32,052 bases of DNA from Promethearchaeota archaeon (GCA_019058515.1 JAHPYY010000015.1:1-32052), one strand, 5' to 3'; shown: positions 7,541 through 15,928, counted from the stretch's first letter. Translations and numbers: made by a program. The notes: generated from the letters alone by a model not told the origin.

Positions 7541-8428
7541 ATGATTTGGAAAACCAGAATCAACCAATTAACTAAAACAAAATACCCAATCATAATGGGT
7601 GCTTTTGCAGGAATCGGTAGGGCTAAATTTGCTGCTCCATTTTCTGAAACTGGGGGATTAGGGATAATTACCGCGCTTAATTTCGAAGATGACGACGATT
7701 TCAAAGCCGAAATAAAACTAATGAAAAAGTTAACAAATAAACCCTTTGGCGTGAACTTTACAATCGCACCGCCATTTTTATTGGAAAAAAATCCTAAAGC
7801 TCGAAGCGAAGAAACATATTTATCACTTTTAGACATAGCTCTAAAAGAGGGAGTTAAAATCTTCACTACTTCTGCATATCAAGCAAATTTGTTACCAAAT
7901 ATAATTAAAGAACATGATGCCTATTGGTTTCATAAATGCACAACTCTTAAACACGCTATGTCAGCTGAGAAAGCAGGTGCAGATGGGGTCACTTTAGTAG
8001 GATTAGAGGGTACAGGATTTAAAAATCCTCTACAATATACTACGCTTATTAATATAACCTTCGCTAAAAAAAAGTTAAATGTCCCGATTATAGCTGCAGG
8101 AGGGATTGGGGATGCAAGAGGTTTCTTAGGTGCTTTAATCATGGGTGCTGAAGCAGTTTGTTTTGGAACGGCAATTATGGCAACAAAAGAATGTCCTATT
8201 TCTGAGAAACATAAATCAAAAATTGTAAACCAAAATATTTACGACGAAAAGTATTACAAGCAAATATTCCACCTCGAACTGAAAGATAAGAGTGTGTGGA
8301 GTCCTGCATCAGCAGTCATCGTCGAATTAAAAAGCATAAAAGATTTTGTTGATGAAATTATTGAAGAATCTGAGAAAGTTTTGTTCGGTATTGGAATTGA
8401 GAAAAACGAATTTAACACTATTTCTTAA
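7541..8428 (+). CDS. Nitronate monooxygenase / 2-nitropropane dioxygenase family flavoprotein
   Basis: A 295-residue TIM-barrel flavoprotein. It has the N-terminal YPIIMGAFAGIG and GGLGIITA signatures, PFGVNFT in the first third, a central AEKAGADGVTLVGLEGTG, and the FMN phosphate-binding segment PIIAAGGIGDARGFLGAL followed by MGAEAVCFGTA. These are hallmarks of the nitronate monooxygenase / FabK-like family. Known members oxidise alkyl nitronates or reduce enoyl-ACP with FMN; in an anaerobe the true substrate is uncertain, and a reductase role is as likely as an oxygenase role. The ATG is preceded by AT-rich sequence with TATA-like tracts and no clear ribosome binding site. It is a single gene, divergent from the longin-like gene. 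Confidence 0.88.
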   Translation: MIWKTRINQLTKTKYPIIMGAFAGIGRAKFAAPFSETGGLGIITALNFEDDDDFKAEIKLMKKLTNKPFGVNFTIAPPFLLEKNPKARSEETYLSLLDIALKEGVKIFTTSAYQANLLPNIIKEHDAYWFHKCTTLKHAMSAEKAGADGVTLVGLEGTGFKNPLQYTTLINITFAKKKLNVPIIAAGGIGDARGFLGALIMGAEAVCFGTAIMATKECPISEKHKSKIVNQNIYDEKYYKQIFHLELKDKSVWSPASAVIVELKSIKDFVDEIIEESEKVLFGIGIEKNEFNTIS

Positions 8429-8508
8429 TTATTTATTAAAATAAATAAGAATAATAATTCCTTTATATTAATCACATATAAGGAAGAATTACCCTTATGT
8501 AATTACTA

Positions 8509-10248
8509 TTGAATTTTAACCCAATATCTGAGGATATAGCATTAATTCTCAAAAAAATTGTGGGAGAAGCATACTTTTTTTCAGAATATGAAATACGTTG
8601 GAGCTATACATTTGGTGGGTCCATTTTTGAAAAAGATTGGGTTCCAGATTTAGTATTGTTGCCCCAAAAGACAAAACAGATTTCTCAATTACTTAAAGTG
8701 GCAAACAATAACCTTATACCAGTAGTTGCTAGAGGAAGCGGTACAAGTTTAGCGAGCGGTTCACTAGCTACTTACGGCGGTATTGTTATAGACTTATCCT
8801 TAATGAAAAAAACGAAAATAGATATTGTAAACAACCTTGTTGAAGTCGAACCAGGCGTAATATGCGATGAGTTGAACGAAAAATTAAGCAAGCATGGCTA
8901 TTTTTTTCCTCCTGATCCTGGAAGCAGCTCAGTTGCAACTGTTGGAGGAATGGTTGCGACTAACGCAGGAGGAGTTCAAGCCTTTAAATACGGAGTGACC
9001 AAGGATTATGTGTTGTATTTAGAGTGCGTGCTTTCCGATGGTCGCATCGTACAACTTGGTTCTAAAACCCTCAAATCTGTGTCCTCTTACAACATAAAGG
9101 ACTTAATAGTCGGCTCTGAAGGTACATTATGCGTTATCACAAAAATCGGTTTAAGAATAAAGCCCTTGCCGATTAAGAGGAAATTGGGTGTATACATATA
9201 CGATAACATTGAAAATTTAGGTCAAGCAGTAATCCAGTTAAGAAAGGAGGGGATCGTACCGATAATGCTTGAGTTTTTGGATAAACTTGCTTCACAAGCA
9301 GTTTTTGAGTATCTTGGAGGGGAGTTTTCCTTGTATCCTAATGGATACATTTTATTAGCAGATTTAGATGGATTCGAATACCTCGAGATTGAAAACAGAT
9401 TCAATCGCCTTCACGAAACTCTGATGAAATATGACCCAACTTTTAATAGAATTGCAGCTAACGATAACGAGAGAGAGGCGTTTATACAAGCTAGAAAGGC
9501 AGCGTTACCTGCTCTCTCTCGAATAGGCCCCTCCTGTTGTATAGAAGATTGTACCGTTCAAATGAGTGATTTCATTTCGATAATTAACAAAATCGAGCAG
9601 ATCACTATAGATTTAAACATACCTAATATCAAAATTGCGACATTTGGCCACATGGAAGGAAATCTACATCCTACTTTTATTTTTAACGAAAATAACGACT
9701 CAGATGTTAAAGACTTTGAGAAAGCAGTCGATTATCTATATACAGAAATTATTACTCCAATTGGTGGCACCATAACCGGTGAACATGGAATTGGGAAAGT
9801 GAAAACTCCTTACATGGAATTGGAATACGGTTCCGAGGTAATTGATCTTCAACAAAGATTAAAAAGGCTATTCGATCCAAATGGAATTTTAAACCCTGGA
9901 TGCGGTAAAGGAAGTAGCGTGGTTCCGCGTAAAATTTATCCCATAAGATATTTAAAAAATCAATCAGACAAACTTTTGGAACTAAATTGTATGAGATGTG
10001 GTTTTTGTACAAGGACATGCCCCTCATTAGTCCATTATAAAACAGAGGCTTATAGTCCTAGAGGAAGGTTAAGCGTTTTGAATGGTCTAGTGTTTGGAGA
10101 TCTATCACCGAATAAGCTAATTAACGACATTTTTCACACCTGTACCCTATGTGCTCTCTGCGTTTCTAAATGTCCTGCAGGAATTCCAATAAGCGAAATA
10201 TTTGAAAAAGCTCGAGAAATTTTGCATAAAGTTAATGAAGGTAATTAA
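8509..10248 (+). CDS. GlcD-like FAD-linked 2-hydroxyacid (lactate/glycolate) dehydrogenase with two [4Fe-4S] motifs
   Basis: A 579-residue protein starting at TTG; no in-frame ATG lies nearby and the N-terminus aligns well with the family. The FAD-binding (PCMH) domain shows PVVARGSGTSLASGS and PPDPGSSSVATVGGM. The C-terminal cap includes GHMEGNLHP and GEHGIGK, where substrate and metal bind in this family. From about residue 490 a ferredoxin-like domain adds CMRCGFCTRTCP and, near 545, CTLCALCVSKCP. This joins a GlcD subunit to the N-terminal Fe-S part of GlcF, without the CCG domains. It should oxidise D-lactate, glycolate or a similar 2-hydroxyacid and pass electrons to an unidentified carrier. 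The gene overlaps the lactate racemase gene by 14 bases, so the two are surely co-translated. Confidence 0.93.
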   Translation: MNFNPISEDIALILKKIVGEAYFFSEYEIRWSYTFGGSIFEKDWVPDLVLLPQKTKQISQLLKVANNNLIPVVARGSGTSLASGSLATYGGIVIDLSLMKKTKIDIVNNLVEVEPGVICDELNEKLSKHGYFFPPDPGSSSVATVGGMVATNAGGVQAFKYGVTKDYVLYLECVLSDGRIVQLGSKTLKSVSSYNIKDLIVGSEGTLCVITKIGLRIKPLPIKRKLGVYIYDNIENLGQAVIQLRKEGIVPIMLEFLDKLASQAVFEYLGGEFSLYPNGYILLADLDGFEYLEIENRFNRLHETLMKYDPTFNRIAANDNEREAFIQARKAALPALSRIGPSCCIEDCTVQMSDFISIINKIEQITIDLNIPNIKIATFGHMEGNLHPTFIFNENNDSDVKDFEKAVDYLYTEIITPIGGTITGEHGIGKVKTPYMELEYGSEVIDLQQRLKRLFDPNGILNPGCGKGSSVVPRKIYPIRYLKNQSDKLLELNCMRCGFCTRTCPSLVHYKTEAYSPRGRLSVLNGLVFGDLSPNKLINDIFHTCTLCALCVSKCPAGIPISEIFEKAREILHKVNEGN

Positions 10249-11524
10249 ATTTTATTACGGAAAAAAAAAGTTGGATTTAAAGTTAAGTGACGATTGGGAC
10301 ACTACGGTACTGCTTCCAAAGTCCCAAAACAAGATTGAAAATCCAGTTCCAGCGATTAGAGAATCCATTAACCATCCAGTTGGTTCTCCTAGGTTAAAGG
10401 AGATAATTTCTAATAAGGGTGAAATTAATGAAGTGTGCATAGTTGTATCCGACGCCACGAGACCGGTACCTAGCCACATCATGCTTGAAGCGTTAGTTTC
10501 CGAGTTACAAATATTAAATGTTAGTTATGATAAAATATTGGTGCTAATTGCTACTGGATTGCATAGGATCTCTACTAAGGACGATTTAGAGAGAATTCTA
10601 GGACCAAATTTAAGAGACACACTTCGAGTAATTGATCACCAAGCAAGTAAAGAAGAAGATTTAGTTTATGTAGGCCGGCTCAAAGATGATGATCCAATTT
10701 ACCTAAACAAACATTTTGTAAACGCCGACATTAAAATCCTAACTGGATACGTTGAACCTCATTTTTTTGCAGGATTCTCAGGGGGAAGAAAATCAGTTGT
10801 ACCGGGAATCGCGGGAGAAAAAACGATTCAAAAGAATCACACCGCGAAAATAATAGCGTCTCCATTCGCGAGGTTTGGTATTTACAAAAAAAATCCTATT
10901 CATAGACAATCTACTGAAATCTCTCGGCTAGTGGGAGTTGACTTTATCGTAAATGTGTGTATTAATGAAAACCACGAAATAGTAAAAGTTATTTCTGGCG
11001 ACCTCGAAGAAGCTCACGAACTCCTTGTTAATTATCAGCTACAACATGTGTTTAGTGAAATTTCAGATCCTTATGATATTGTAGTATGCGGAAACGGAGG
11101 ATTCCCCTTAGACTTAAACTTGTATCAAGCCGTTAAAAGCATGGCTATAGGAGAAATTGCGGTTAAAGAGGGTGGAACAATTATATCCGTAAATGAGCTA
11201 TCAGAAGGTATTGGGATTGGGCAAAATAATTTCAGATCATTGATTTTTAGCGGAACATCTCCGAAAAAATTGTATAAGCACATCTTAAATAACGGATTAA
11301 CAGTTCCAGATCAGTGGGAAATCCAAGTACTATGTAGAATTTTGATGAAAGCAGAGATTTTTGTGGTTTCAAGCTTAAAGGAAAAAGATTTAGGAAAAAT
11401 CGGTTTAAAGTATGCAAAAACTGTTGAGGACGCCATCAAGAAAGCGCTAAAAAAACATGGGAGCAATGCTAAGATATTACTTTTACCTCACGGACCTCAA
11501 GTACTTCCCCTAATTAAAGCATAA
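10235..11524 (+). CDS. larA: LarA-type nickel-dependent lactate racemase family protein
   Basis: A 429-residue protein. I start it at ATG 10235 rather than 10202, since MKVIKFYYGKKKLDL matches the usual LarA N-terminus and the longer form adds only an 11-residue basic leader inside glcD. Key residues fit the Lactobacillus plantarum enzyme with a constant +2 offset: His110 in ATGLHR (H108), His176 in EPHFFAGFSGGRK (H174) and Lys186 (K184), which carries the nickel-pincer nucleotide cofactor. DATRPVP is also present. LarA interconverts D- and L-lactate, and relatives act on other 2-hydroxyacids. The 14-base overlap with the GlcD-like gene suggests the racemase feeds the dehydrogenase. LarB, LarC and LarE, which make the cofactor, are not in this window. 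Confidence 0.92.
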   Translation: MKVIKFYYGKKKLDLKLSDDWDTTVLLPKSQNKIENPVPAIRESINHPVGSPRLKEIISNKGEINEVCIVVSDATRPVPSHIMLEALVSELQILNVSYDKILVLIATGLHRISTKDDLERILGPNLRDTLRVIDHQASKEEDLVYVGRLKDDDPIYLNKHFVNADIKILTGYVEPHFFAGFSGGRKSVVPGIAGEKTIQKNHTAKIIASPFARFGIYKKNPIHRQSTEISRLVGVDFIVNVCINENHEIVKVISGDLEEAHELLVNYQLQHVFSEISDPYDIVVCGNGGFPLDLNLYQAVKSMAIGEIAVKEGGTIISVNELSEGIGIGQNNFRSLIFSGTSPKKLYKHILNNGLTVPDQWEIQVLCRILMKAEIFVVSSLKEKDLGKIGLKYAKTVEDAIKKALKKHGSNAKILLLPHGPQVLPLIKA

Positions 11525-11674
11525 ACCAACGAAAAGAATTCAATCTCATTAAATTTCGATTTGGGAAAATAATGGGAGATATATTATCTAAATATATGTA
11601 CTTTTCCGTGAAACAATTTTCATAGGGTATAGTTTTATATATGATGTATGTTTAAAAGAGTAATAATCATTGAT

Positions 11675-11746
11675 ATTTGTAAAAAATTTTGCAAAAGATA
11701 TTTACAAATCATCCGTCGAATTATTGCAATTTCATACCAATTGCAA
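11675..11746. promoter_or_regulatory. Inverted repeat and TTGCAA palindrome cluster upstream of TFB
   Basis: The 291-base stretch before TFB has no gene. It contains a perfect 9-bp inverted repeat (ATTTGTAAA at 11675-11683, TTTACAAAT at 11701-11709). Three copies of the self-complementary hexamer TTGCAA lie at 11689-11694 (inside a 10-bp TTTTGCAAAA palindrome), 11724-11729 and 11741-11746; the last two are 17 bases apart. A TATA-like TTTTATATATG lies before them near 11633-11643. This looks like an operator region or a structured leader for TFB, though AT-rich DNA yields some palindromes by chance. Confidence 0.4.
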
Positions 11747-11815
11747 GATTTCGGTAAACACACTTTGGGATATGATCAGGTCAATATCTGCTAAAATTTA
11801 ACATTGGGGAAAAAA

Positions 11816-12748
11816 ATGGCTAATTATTATAAAGATCGACTACGATCCAACAACCTTAATTCGGAAGAAAAGTGTAGCGAATCTAGTGATTGTTGTCCAG
11901 CTCCTTGTATTGAACAGAGAGATGGAGATCTCGTCTGTTTGAATTGCGGGATGATTATCGGGAGAAACTTGGTAGGAAATGAGAGGAGAGCCTATACAGT
12001 CGAGGAAGTCAACAAACGAAGAAGGACCGAACCTAGATGGAGGGAGTTTGGTCCCAGAACCATGTTACCTAACTCAAAAATCGATAGCAAAGGGCGGTTA
12101 ATTGGAGCTAAGGGAAAGACGCTGTTTTCGCGTTTATCGAAGATCCAAAACTCGCTTATTAGTTCTATTGAGCGAAACTTCTGGGAAGCTAAGCCGAAGC
12201 TTAAAATGCTTACAAGCAAGCTTAACATTCCAGAATACATAAAAGAAACTGCTTGGAAAATCTACTCTGTTGTAGCTAAGAAAAAACTAACGATGGGACG
12301 ATCAATCGATGGTTTTATTGCCGCTTCACTGTACGCTGCTATCAGGGTACACGAATTTCCGCGCTTATTAGAAGAAGTTTGCGAAGCTTCTATGACACCC
12401 AGGAGGACGGTACATCGATCCTTAGGTATGGTAGTAAAAGAAGTATTACCTGAACTTGGTTTGAGATATAAACCAATTACTGCTGAGCAACTGGTATATC
12501 GGTTTGGGAACGATTTACGATTACCTATGGAAACCCAAAAAAGAGCGATCAGCATGCTTGCCGAGGCATCTAAAAACGGTCTTTTAAGAACTGGGAAAGA
12601 CCCTAAAGGTTTAGCAGCAAGCGTCATATATATGGCTGCAAAAGCAAGCGACTGCAGAAAAACACAAGCAGAAGTAAGTGAAATTGCTCGCGTAACTGAA
12701 GTTACGCTGCGAAGTCGCTCAAAACAAATAAAAAGTAAGCTAAAATAA
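11816..12748 (+). CDS. tfb: Transcription initiation factor TFB
   Basis: A 310-residue TFIIB homologue that bridges TBP at the TATA box and RNA polymerase. I choose ATG 11816, which has GGGGA six bases upstream, over the TTG at 11804. The N-terminal zinc ribbon ends with CLNCGMIIG, but its first half reads CCPAPC, so the usual CxxC spacing is not kept. The B-reader/linker region follows with RRTEPRWREFGPRT. Two cyclin-like repeats occupy about 100-200 and 205-308, including DGFIAASLYAAIRVHEFPR and GKDPKGLAASVIYMAAKAS, with a recognition helix near the end (TEVTLRSRSKQI). Archaea often hold several TFB paralogues. The divergent ribbon and elaborate upstream region fit a specialised copy, but this is inference. 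Confidence 0.95.
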   Translation: MANYYKDRLRSNNLNSEEKCSESSDCCPAPCIEQRDGDLVCLNCGMIIGRNLVGNERRAYTVEEVNKRRRTEPRWREFGPRTMLPNSKIDSKGRLIGAKGKTLFSRLSKIQNSLISSIERNFWEAKPKLKMLTSKLNIPEYIKETAWKIYSVVAKKKLTMGRSIDGFIAASLYAAIRVHEFPRLLEEVCEASMTPRRTVHRSLGMVVKEVLPELGLRYKPITAEQLVYRFGNDLRLPMETQKRAISMLAEASKNGLLRTGKDPKGLAASVIYMAAKASDCRKTQAEVSEIARVTEVTLRSRSKQIKSKLK

Positions 12749-12788
12749 CATTAAAAACCTGTTCTGAATTAAATATTTTTGGATTCTG

Positions 12789-12818
12789 TTTTTTCTATTT
12801 TTTATTTTTTTTCTTTTT
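12789..12818 (+). terminator. T-rich terminator after TFB
   Basis: About 25 of 30 bases are T, beginning 41 bases after the TFB stop codon. U-rich runs of this type are the standard intrinsic terminator in archaea. Confidence 0.6.
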
Positions 12819-12897
12819 AACATTTATCAAATCGCTAAATCACAATAGATACACTAGTTTAATGGATTCAAGCTTATTTTCGACAATATTTCCGTTT

Positions 12898-12924
12898 TTA
12901 GAACATGTGATATGTTATTATTGA
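12898..12924 (+). repeat. 27-bp imperfect direct repeat, left copy
   Basis: Matches 14049-14075 at 24 of 27 positions. The last 15 bases (atatgttattattga) and the first seven (ttagaac) are identical, with mismatches only at repeat positions 8, 11 and 12. Similarity stops sharply at both ends. The two copies bracket the TPR-TIR gene. Confidence 0.6.
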
Positions 12925-13053
12925 GGGAATTTTTCGTATTCATTTTTTTTAAAAACTCTAAATTTGAATCATTGGACTTCAATTATATTTAAATGGTAAT
13001 CTCATCTATTTAGATATAACGCATATTTACTTAATGAATATCGAGATCTAATT

Positions 13054-13911
13054 ATGGAGTCCAATTCTGATAATTGTTTTAGGAAGGCTATGGAATTTTA
13101 TGATAAAGGTCAACTGAATGAAGCCCTAGATATTTTACATAAATGCCTTCAAGAAAATCTTCAAGATGATGATTTATGTTATTCAATTCTATCTGAGCTT
13201 GGTCACATTTATAAAATTATTAAGAATTACGATCAAGCAATTGGATTTTATAACAGAGCAGTGGAATTGAATCCTGAGAACTTAAAGGTGTGGACATCTT
13301 TAGCAGAAATTCATGAATTAAAAAGAGATTATAAACTAGCTATAGATGTTTATAAGCGAATGCGAGACTTCAAATGGTTTCAACATCCTAATGAATCAGA
13401 AAGAGATTGGAAATCAATTGCTACGATTGGATTAAAAATTGAAAAAGCTTACAACAACCTTCTAACTAAGGGAAAATTTGAAAAAAATTCAGAAAGTTTA
13501 ATAAAAAAAAACAATGTTTTTCTTAGTTACTCAACTGGAGATTCAGAATTTTATAGAATACCCGAGATAGCGGAAGAACTAAAATCTTTAGCTCAGATAG
13601 ATACAGCAAAATACTGGGAAAAAGATAGTGGGAGGGATATTATAGATTATATGGAAGAAAACCTTGGATTATGCAACCTATTTATCTTATTTTGCTCAGA
13701 AAGAGCTCTAAATTCGAAATCAGTTAAGATGGAGTGGAAAAATGCAATACAGTTAATGATGGACGAGAAATTAAGAATCATTCCAGTATATACTAATCTC
13801 TCACACATTCCTAATTTAATGCGAACACTTCTAGGAGTAAGATTTGAAGAAGACAATTTCGAGGGTTTTATAGAAAAATTGAATAAAGAAGTATTGAGGG
13901 AAGGTATTTAA
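13054..13911 (+). CDS. TPR-TIR domain protein
   Basis: A 285-residue protein. Residues about 8-107 hold three tetratricopeptide repeats, clearest in LGHIYKIIKNYDQAIGFYNR followed by AVELNP, and again in LAEIHELKRDYKLAIDVYKR. After a linker, a TIR domain starts near 152 with VFLSYSTGD and continues through FILFCSERALNSKSVKMEW, the usual S-x-W/E-type region, to the C-terminus. TIR domains of prokaryotes often cleave NAD+ or make signalling nucleotides in anti-phage defence; others are scaffolds. Against SARM1-type enzymes, my hand alignment does not place a Glu at the catalytic position, with Asp or Glu only nearby, so NADase activity is uncertain. The gene stands alone between two copies of a 27-bp repeat and precedes an unknown gene on the same strand. 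Confidence 0.85.
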   Translation: MESNSDNCFRKAMEFYDKGQLNEALDILHKCLQENLQDDDLCYSILSELGHIYKIIKNYDQAIGFYNRAVELNPENLKVWTSLAEIHELKRDYKLAIDVYKRMRDFKWFQHPNESERDWKSIATIGLKIEKAYNNLLTKGKFEKNSESLIKKNNVFLSYSTGDSEFYRIPEIAEELKSLAQIDTAKYWEKDSGRDIIDYMEENLGLCNLFILFCSERALNSKSVKMEWKNAIQLMMDEKLRIIPVYTNLSHIPNLMRTLLGVRFEEDNFEGFIEKLNKEVLREGI

Positions 13912-14048
13912 ACTATCAAGATATTCTTTACTACTTTTACTAAGCAAAATTCCTATTTTTGTATATTTACTATTGTGCCTCTTTTTCAAGGATATGCAAA
14001 TTATCTTTTTATGAGATGAGAATGTCAGAGTTGAAACTATTAAATTTA

Positions 14049-14075
14049 TTAGAACTTGCAATATGTTATTATTGA
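14049..14075 (+). repeat. 27-bp imperfect direct repeat, right copy
   Basis: Partner of 12898-12924, with 24 of 27 positions identical. This copy runs across the possible first ATG (14063) of the downstream gene and ends at the first base of the second ATG (14075). Confidence 0.6.
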
Positions 14076-14824
14076 TGTCGTACATCGAAAAAAAATACAA
14101 AGATGAAATTTTTAGCATTTTCAATGAACTACAAGACATGGAATCTAGTATCATTAATAGGTTAAAGTTGAAATCTTTGAAAGAAGCAGAGCCAATAGCG
14201 AAACTCTGCGCGATGGTAAATAAAAAAATTAATCTTATTCTCAAAAAATTCTATCCTGAAATTAATAATATTAACGATAAACTTGAAATCAAGTCGAACT
14301 TGAAATTTTACTACGATCTTTTGGATAAACTAACAGATTTTATACGTAATGTTGAAAATTTCAGTAAAATCGATGAGTCTTATTATGAATTGTTGATAGA
14401 ATTCCTTGAAACAAAGAATGCATTAATAAATGGTAAATACAAAGAGATATCCAGAAAAGAATTGACGGCATTTTACGATCCAACCTCTAGAAGAGAGTTA
14501 GAAAAAATAGTATCTCAGAAATTTGAATTAAAGTCTCGAGAATTTTTTACAATTGGACCCTTAGAAACGGAAATTAAAAAGATCGCTAGAACTGCTGGCG
14601 CTACAGAGATTCATATCCGATTACCTAATAATACTGAGAAAGAGCAATTTAAATTCGCAAATTCTGTCGTATTTTTCAAAACTTATTTAGGTTCTGAAGG
14701 TGAAAAAGGAAAAGTAGTAACCGAATTGACTAAATTCTTAGAATCTAAAAAATATAAGACGCAAACTGTTTCAAATAAAATTTTTACAGACGCTCAATTA
14801 CTTATGGATAAGGATTTAAATTAA
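14075..14824 (+). CDS. Protein of unknown function
   Basis: I do not recognise this protein. With the ATG at 14075 it has 249 residues; an ATG at 14063 would add MLLL, which has no support as a membrane segment. The first 130 residues are predicted to be largely helical and rich in Lys, Glu, Asn and Ile, with possible coiled-coil stretches. The rest (about 155-249) looks alpha/beta, with ARTAGATEIHIRLP and SVVFFKTYLGSEGEKGK as candidate strands and turns. There is no signal peptide, membrane segment or cysteine motif. It follows the TPR-TIR gene after a gap of about 150 bases and may or may not be functionally linked to it. Its stop lies 18 bases from the convergent hydrolase gene. Confidence 0.65.
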   Translation: MSYIEKKYKDEIFSIFNELQDMESSIINRLKLKSLKEAEPIAKLCAMVNKKINLILKKFYPEINNINDKLEIKSNLKFYYDLLDKLTDFIRNVENFSKIDESYYELLIEFLETKNALINGKYKEISRKELTAFYDPTSRRELEKIVSQKFELKSREFFTIGPLETEIKKIARTAGATEIHIRLPNNTEKEQFKFANSVVFFKTYLGSEGEKGKVVTELTKFLESKKYKTQTVSNKIFTDAQLLMDKDLN

Positions 14825-14842
14825 AGGTACAGAAAAACAAAT

Positions 14843-15751
14843 CTACTTTATCAGGTTTAGGATTTTTTCCATATAATCTTTTTCCTTTAACAAGAATCCC
14901 CAATGGCCTGTATTTTCATATAAAATGACTTCAGCATTAGGAAATTGTTCTAATAATTTATCGTGATATTTGTAGCCAGGATCGTCGTTAGAAGTTAAAA
15001 CTAAAACATGTCCGCCCCAAGCTTGTTGTTCCTCGAGCGAATTATCAATTTTATCGTTAAATTCTGTGGAGAGCGCGAGTTGATTTATAATGTGAGTTTT
15101 TGTAATTTCGTTTTTAAGCATTTGAAAATATAAATCTTTTAAAATTAAAATTTCTGTCTTGAGATCTGAATCAATGTTTTCTGGTAAATCCGTGTAGCTA
15201 GATAACAATTTTTTCGCATATCTTTTTAGTAAGAATTGAGGGAATAATTTTAGTATTTTAAGGGCTCTTTTATAACTTTTCGCTTGATCTGGCAAAGGGG
15301 GAATGGTGTAGCTTAGGATCAAATTTTTGACTCGAGGAAAATTATAGTAAAAAAAAGTCTGTGCCATGGCTCCCCCAAAACTTCCTCCAAGTAGGCGTAA
15401 TAACTTAACTTCTTCTAAATCTAATATTTGATTAATCGCATCGATTAATTCCTGGTGATTCGCGTAATATACAAGATTCGGAGCAATTACTTTTGCATGT
15501 GTTTCTAATTGAAGGATTCTTCCGTAAGCAAACTCTGCTTTTTGAGCTGCGCCGTGAAATAATAATACTGTTTCTGTTCCTTTTCCAGACGAATAATAGT
15601 CTATTTCCTTGTTATTGAACTTTATTTTTTTTAAACGATCTGACTTTCGAAATTGTTCCAGCTTGAAGACTTTCTGCTCATATAATTCTCTTTTTTCTGG
15701 ATCTAAATCATCTAAAATATTAATATTCGTTTTTTTAGTTTCATTGCTCAT
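14843..15751 (-). CDS. Alpha/beta hydrolase fold protein
   Basis: A 302-residue protein. The nucleophile elbow is GGSFGGAMAQ with Ser124. The oxyanion loop is probably LLFHGAAQ near residue 63. The catalytic His lies in TGHWGFLLKE near the C-terminus, and an Asp in LTSNDDPG is a good candidate for the third member of the triad. A helical cap lies between about 150 and 215. There is no signal peptide, so it should be cytoplasmic. The family covers esterases, peptidases and C-C hydrolases, and nothing here narrows the substrate. It is divergent from proS across a 223-base AT-rich gap and convergent with the unknown gene before it. The N-terminal 40 residues are charged and precede the core fold. 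Confidence 0.85.
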   Translation of the reverse strand: MSNETKKTNINILDDLDPEKRELYEQKVFKLEQFRKSDRLKKIKFNNKEIDYYSSGKGTETVLLFHGAAQKAEFAYGRILQLETHAKVIAPNLVYYANHQELIDAINQILDLEEVKLLRLLGGSFGGAMAQTFFYYNFPRVKNLILSYTIPPLPDQAKSYKRALKILKLFPQFLLKRYAKKLLSSYTDLPENIDSDLKTEILILKDLYFQMLKNEITKTHIINQLALSTEFNDKIDNSLEEQQAWGGHVLVLTSNDDPGYKYHDKLLEQFPNAEVILYENTGHWGFLLKEKDYMEKILNLIK

Positions 15752-15919
15752 GAGAATCTTTTATTTTTAAATAATTTAGATTTTTTTCTATATTAATTTA
15801 GAGATACCTAACAGTTGAAATGTTTTTTATACTTTTATAATTTAGTTTGAATTAAATTTAGAATTTGTAGAGTATTAATTTGATAATTCACTTTAAATGC
15901 GCTGAATTTGCTATCTATC

Positions 15920-15928
15920 TTTATACTA
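15920..15928 (+). promoter_or_regulatory. TATA-like box upstream of proS
   Basis: TTTATACTA lies about 50 bases before the proS ATG, predicting a leader of roughly 25 bases. It sits in the divergent intergenic region between the hydrolase and proS. Confidence 0.35.

Larger units (their letters stand above)
12749..13053. other. Gene-free 305-base stretch between TFB and the TPR-TIR gene
   Basis: No reading frame with coding character was found on either strand. It holds the T-rich tract after TFB and one copy of a 27-bp repeat, both listed separately. The last 80 bases are AT-rich and probably contain the promoter of the TPR-TIR gene; TTTAGATATAAC near 13009-13020 is a candidate TATA region. 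Confidence 0.5.

Noticed and set aside
10202..10234. Earlier start for larA giving an 11-residue basic extension.
   Set aside because: The extension lies within glcD coding sequence, and the ATG at 10235 matches the normal LarA N-terminus.
11804..11815. TTG at 11804 as the TFB start.
   Set aside because: The GGGGA ribosome binding site lies between it and the ATG at 11816 and would be inside the coding sequence.
12262..12627. Minus-strand frame of 121 codons opposite TFB.
   Set aside because: Shadow of a strongly conserved gene; the translation has no recognisable features.
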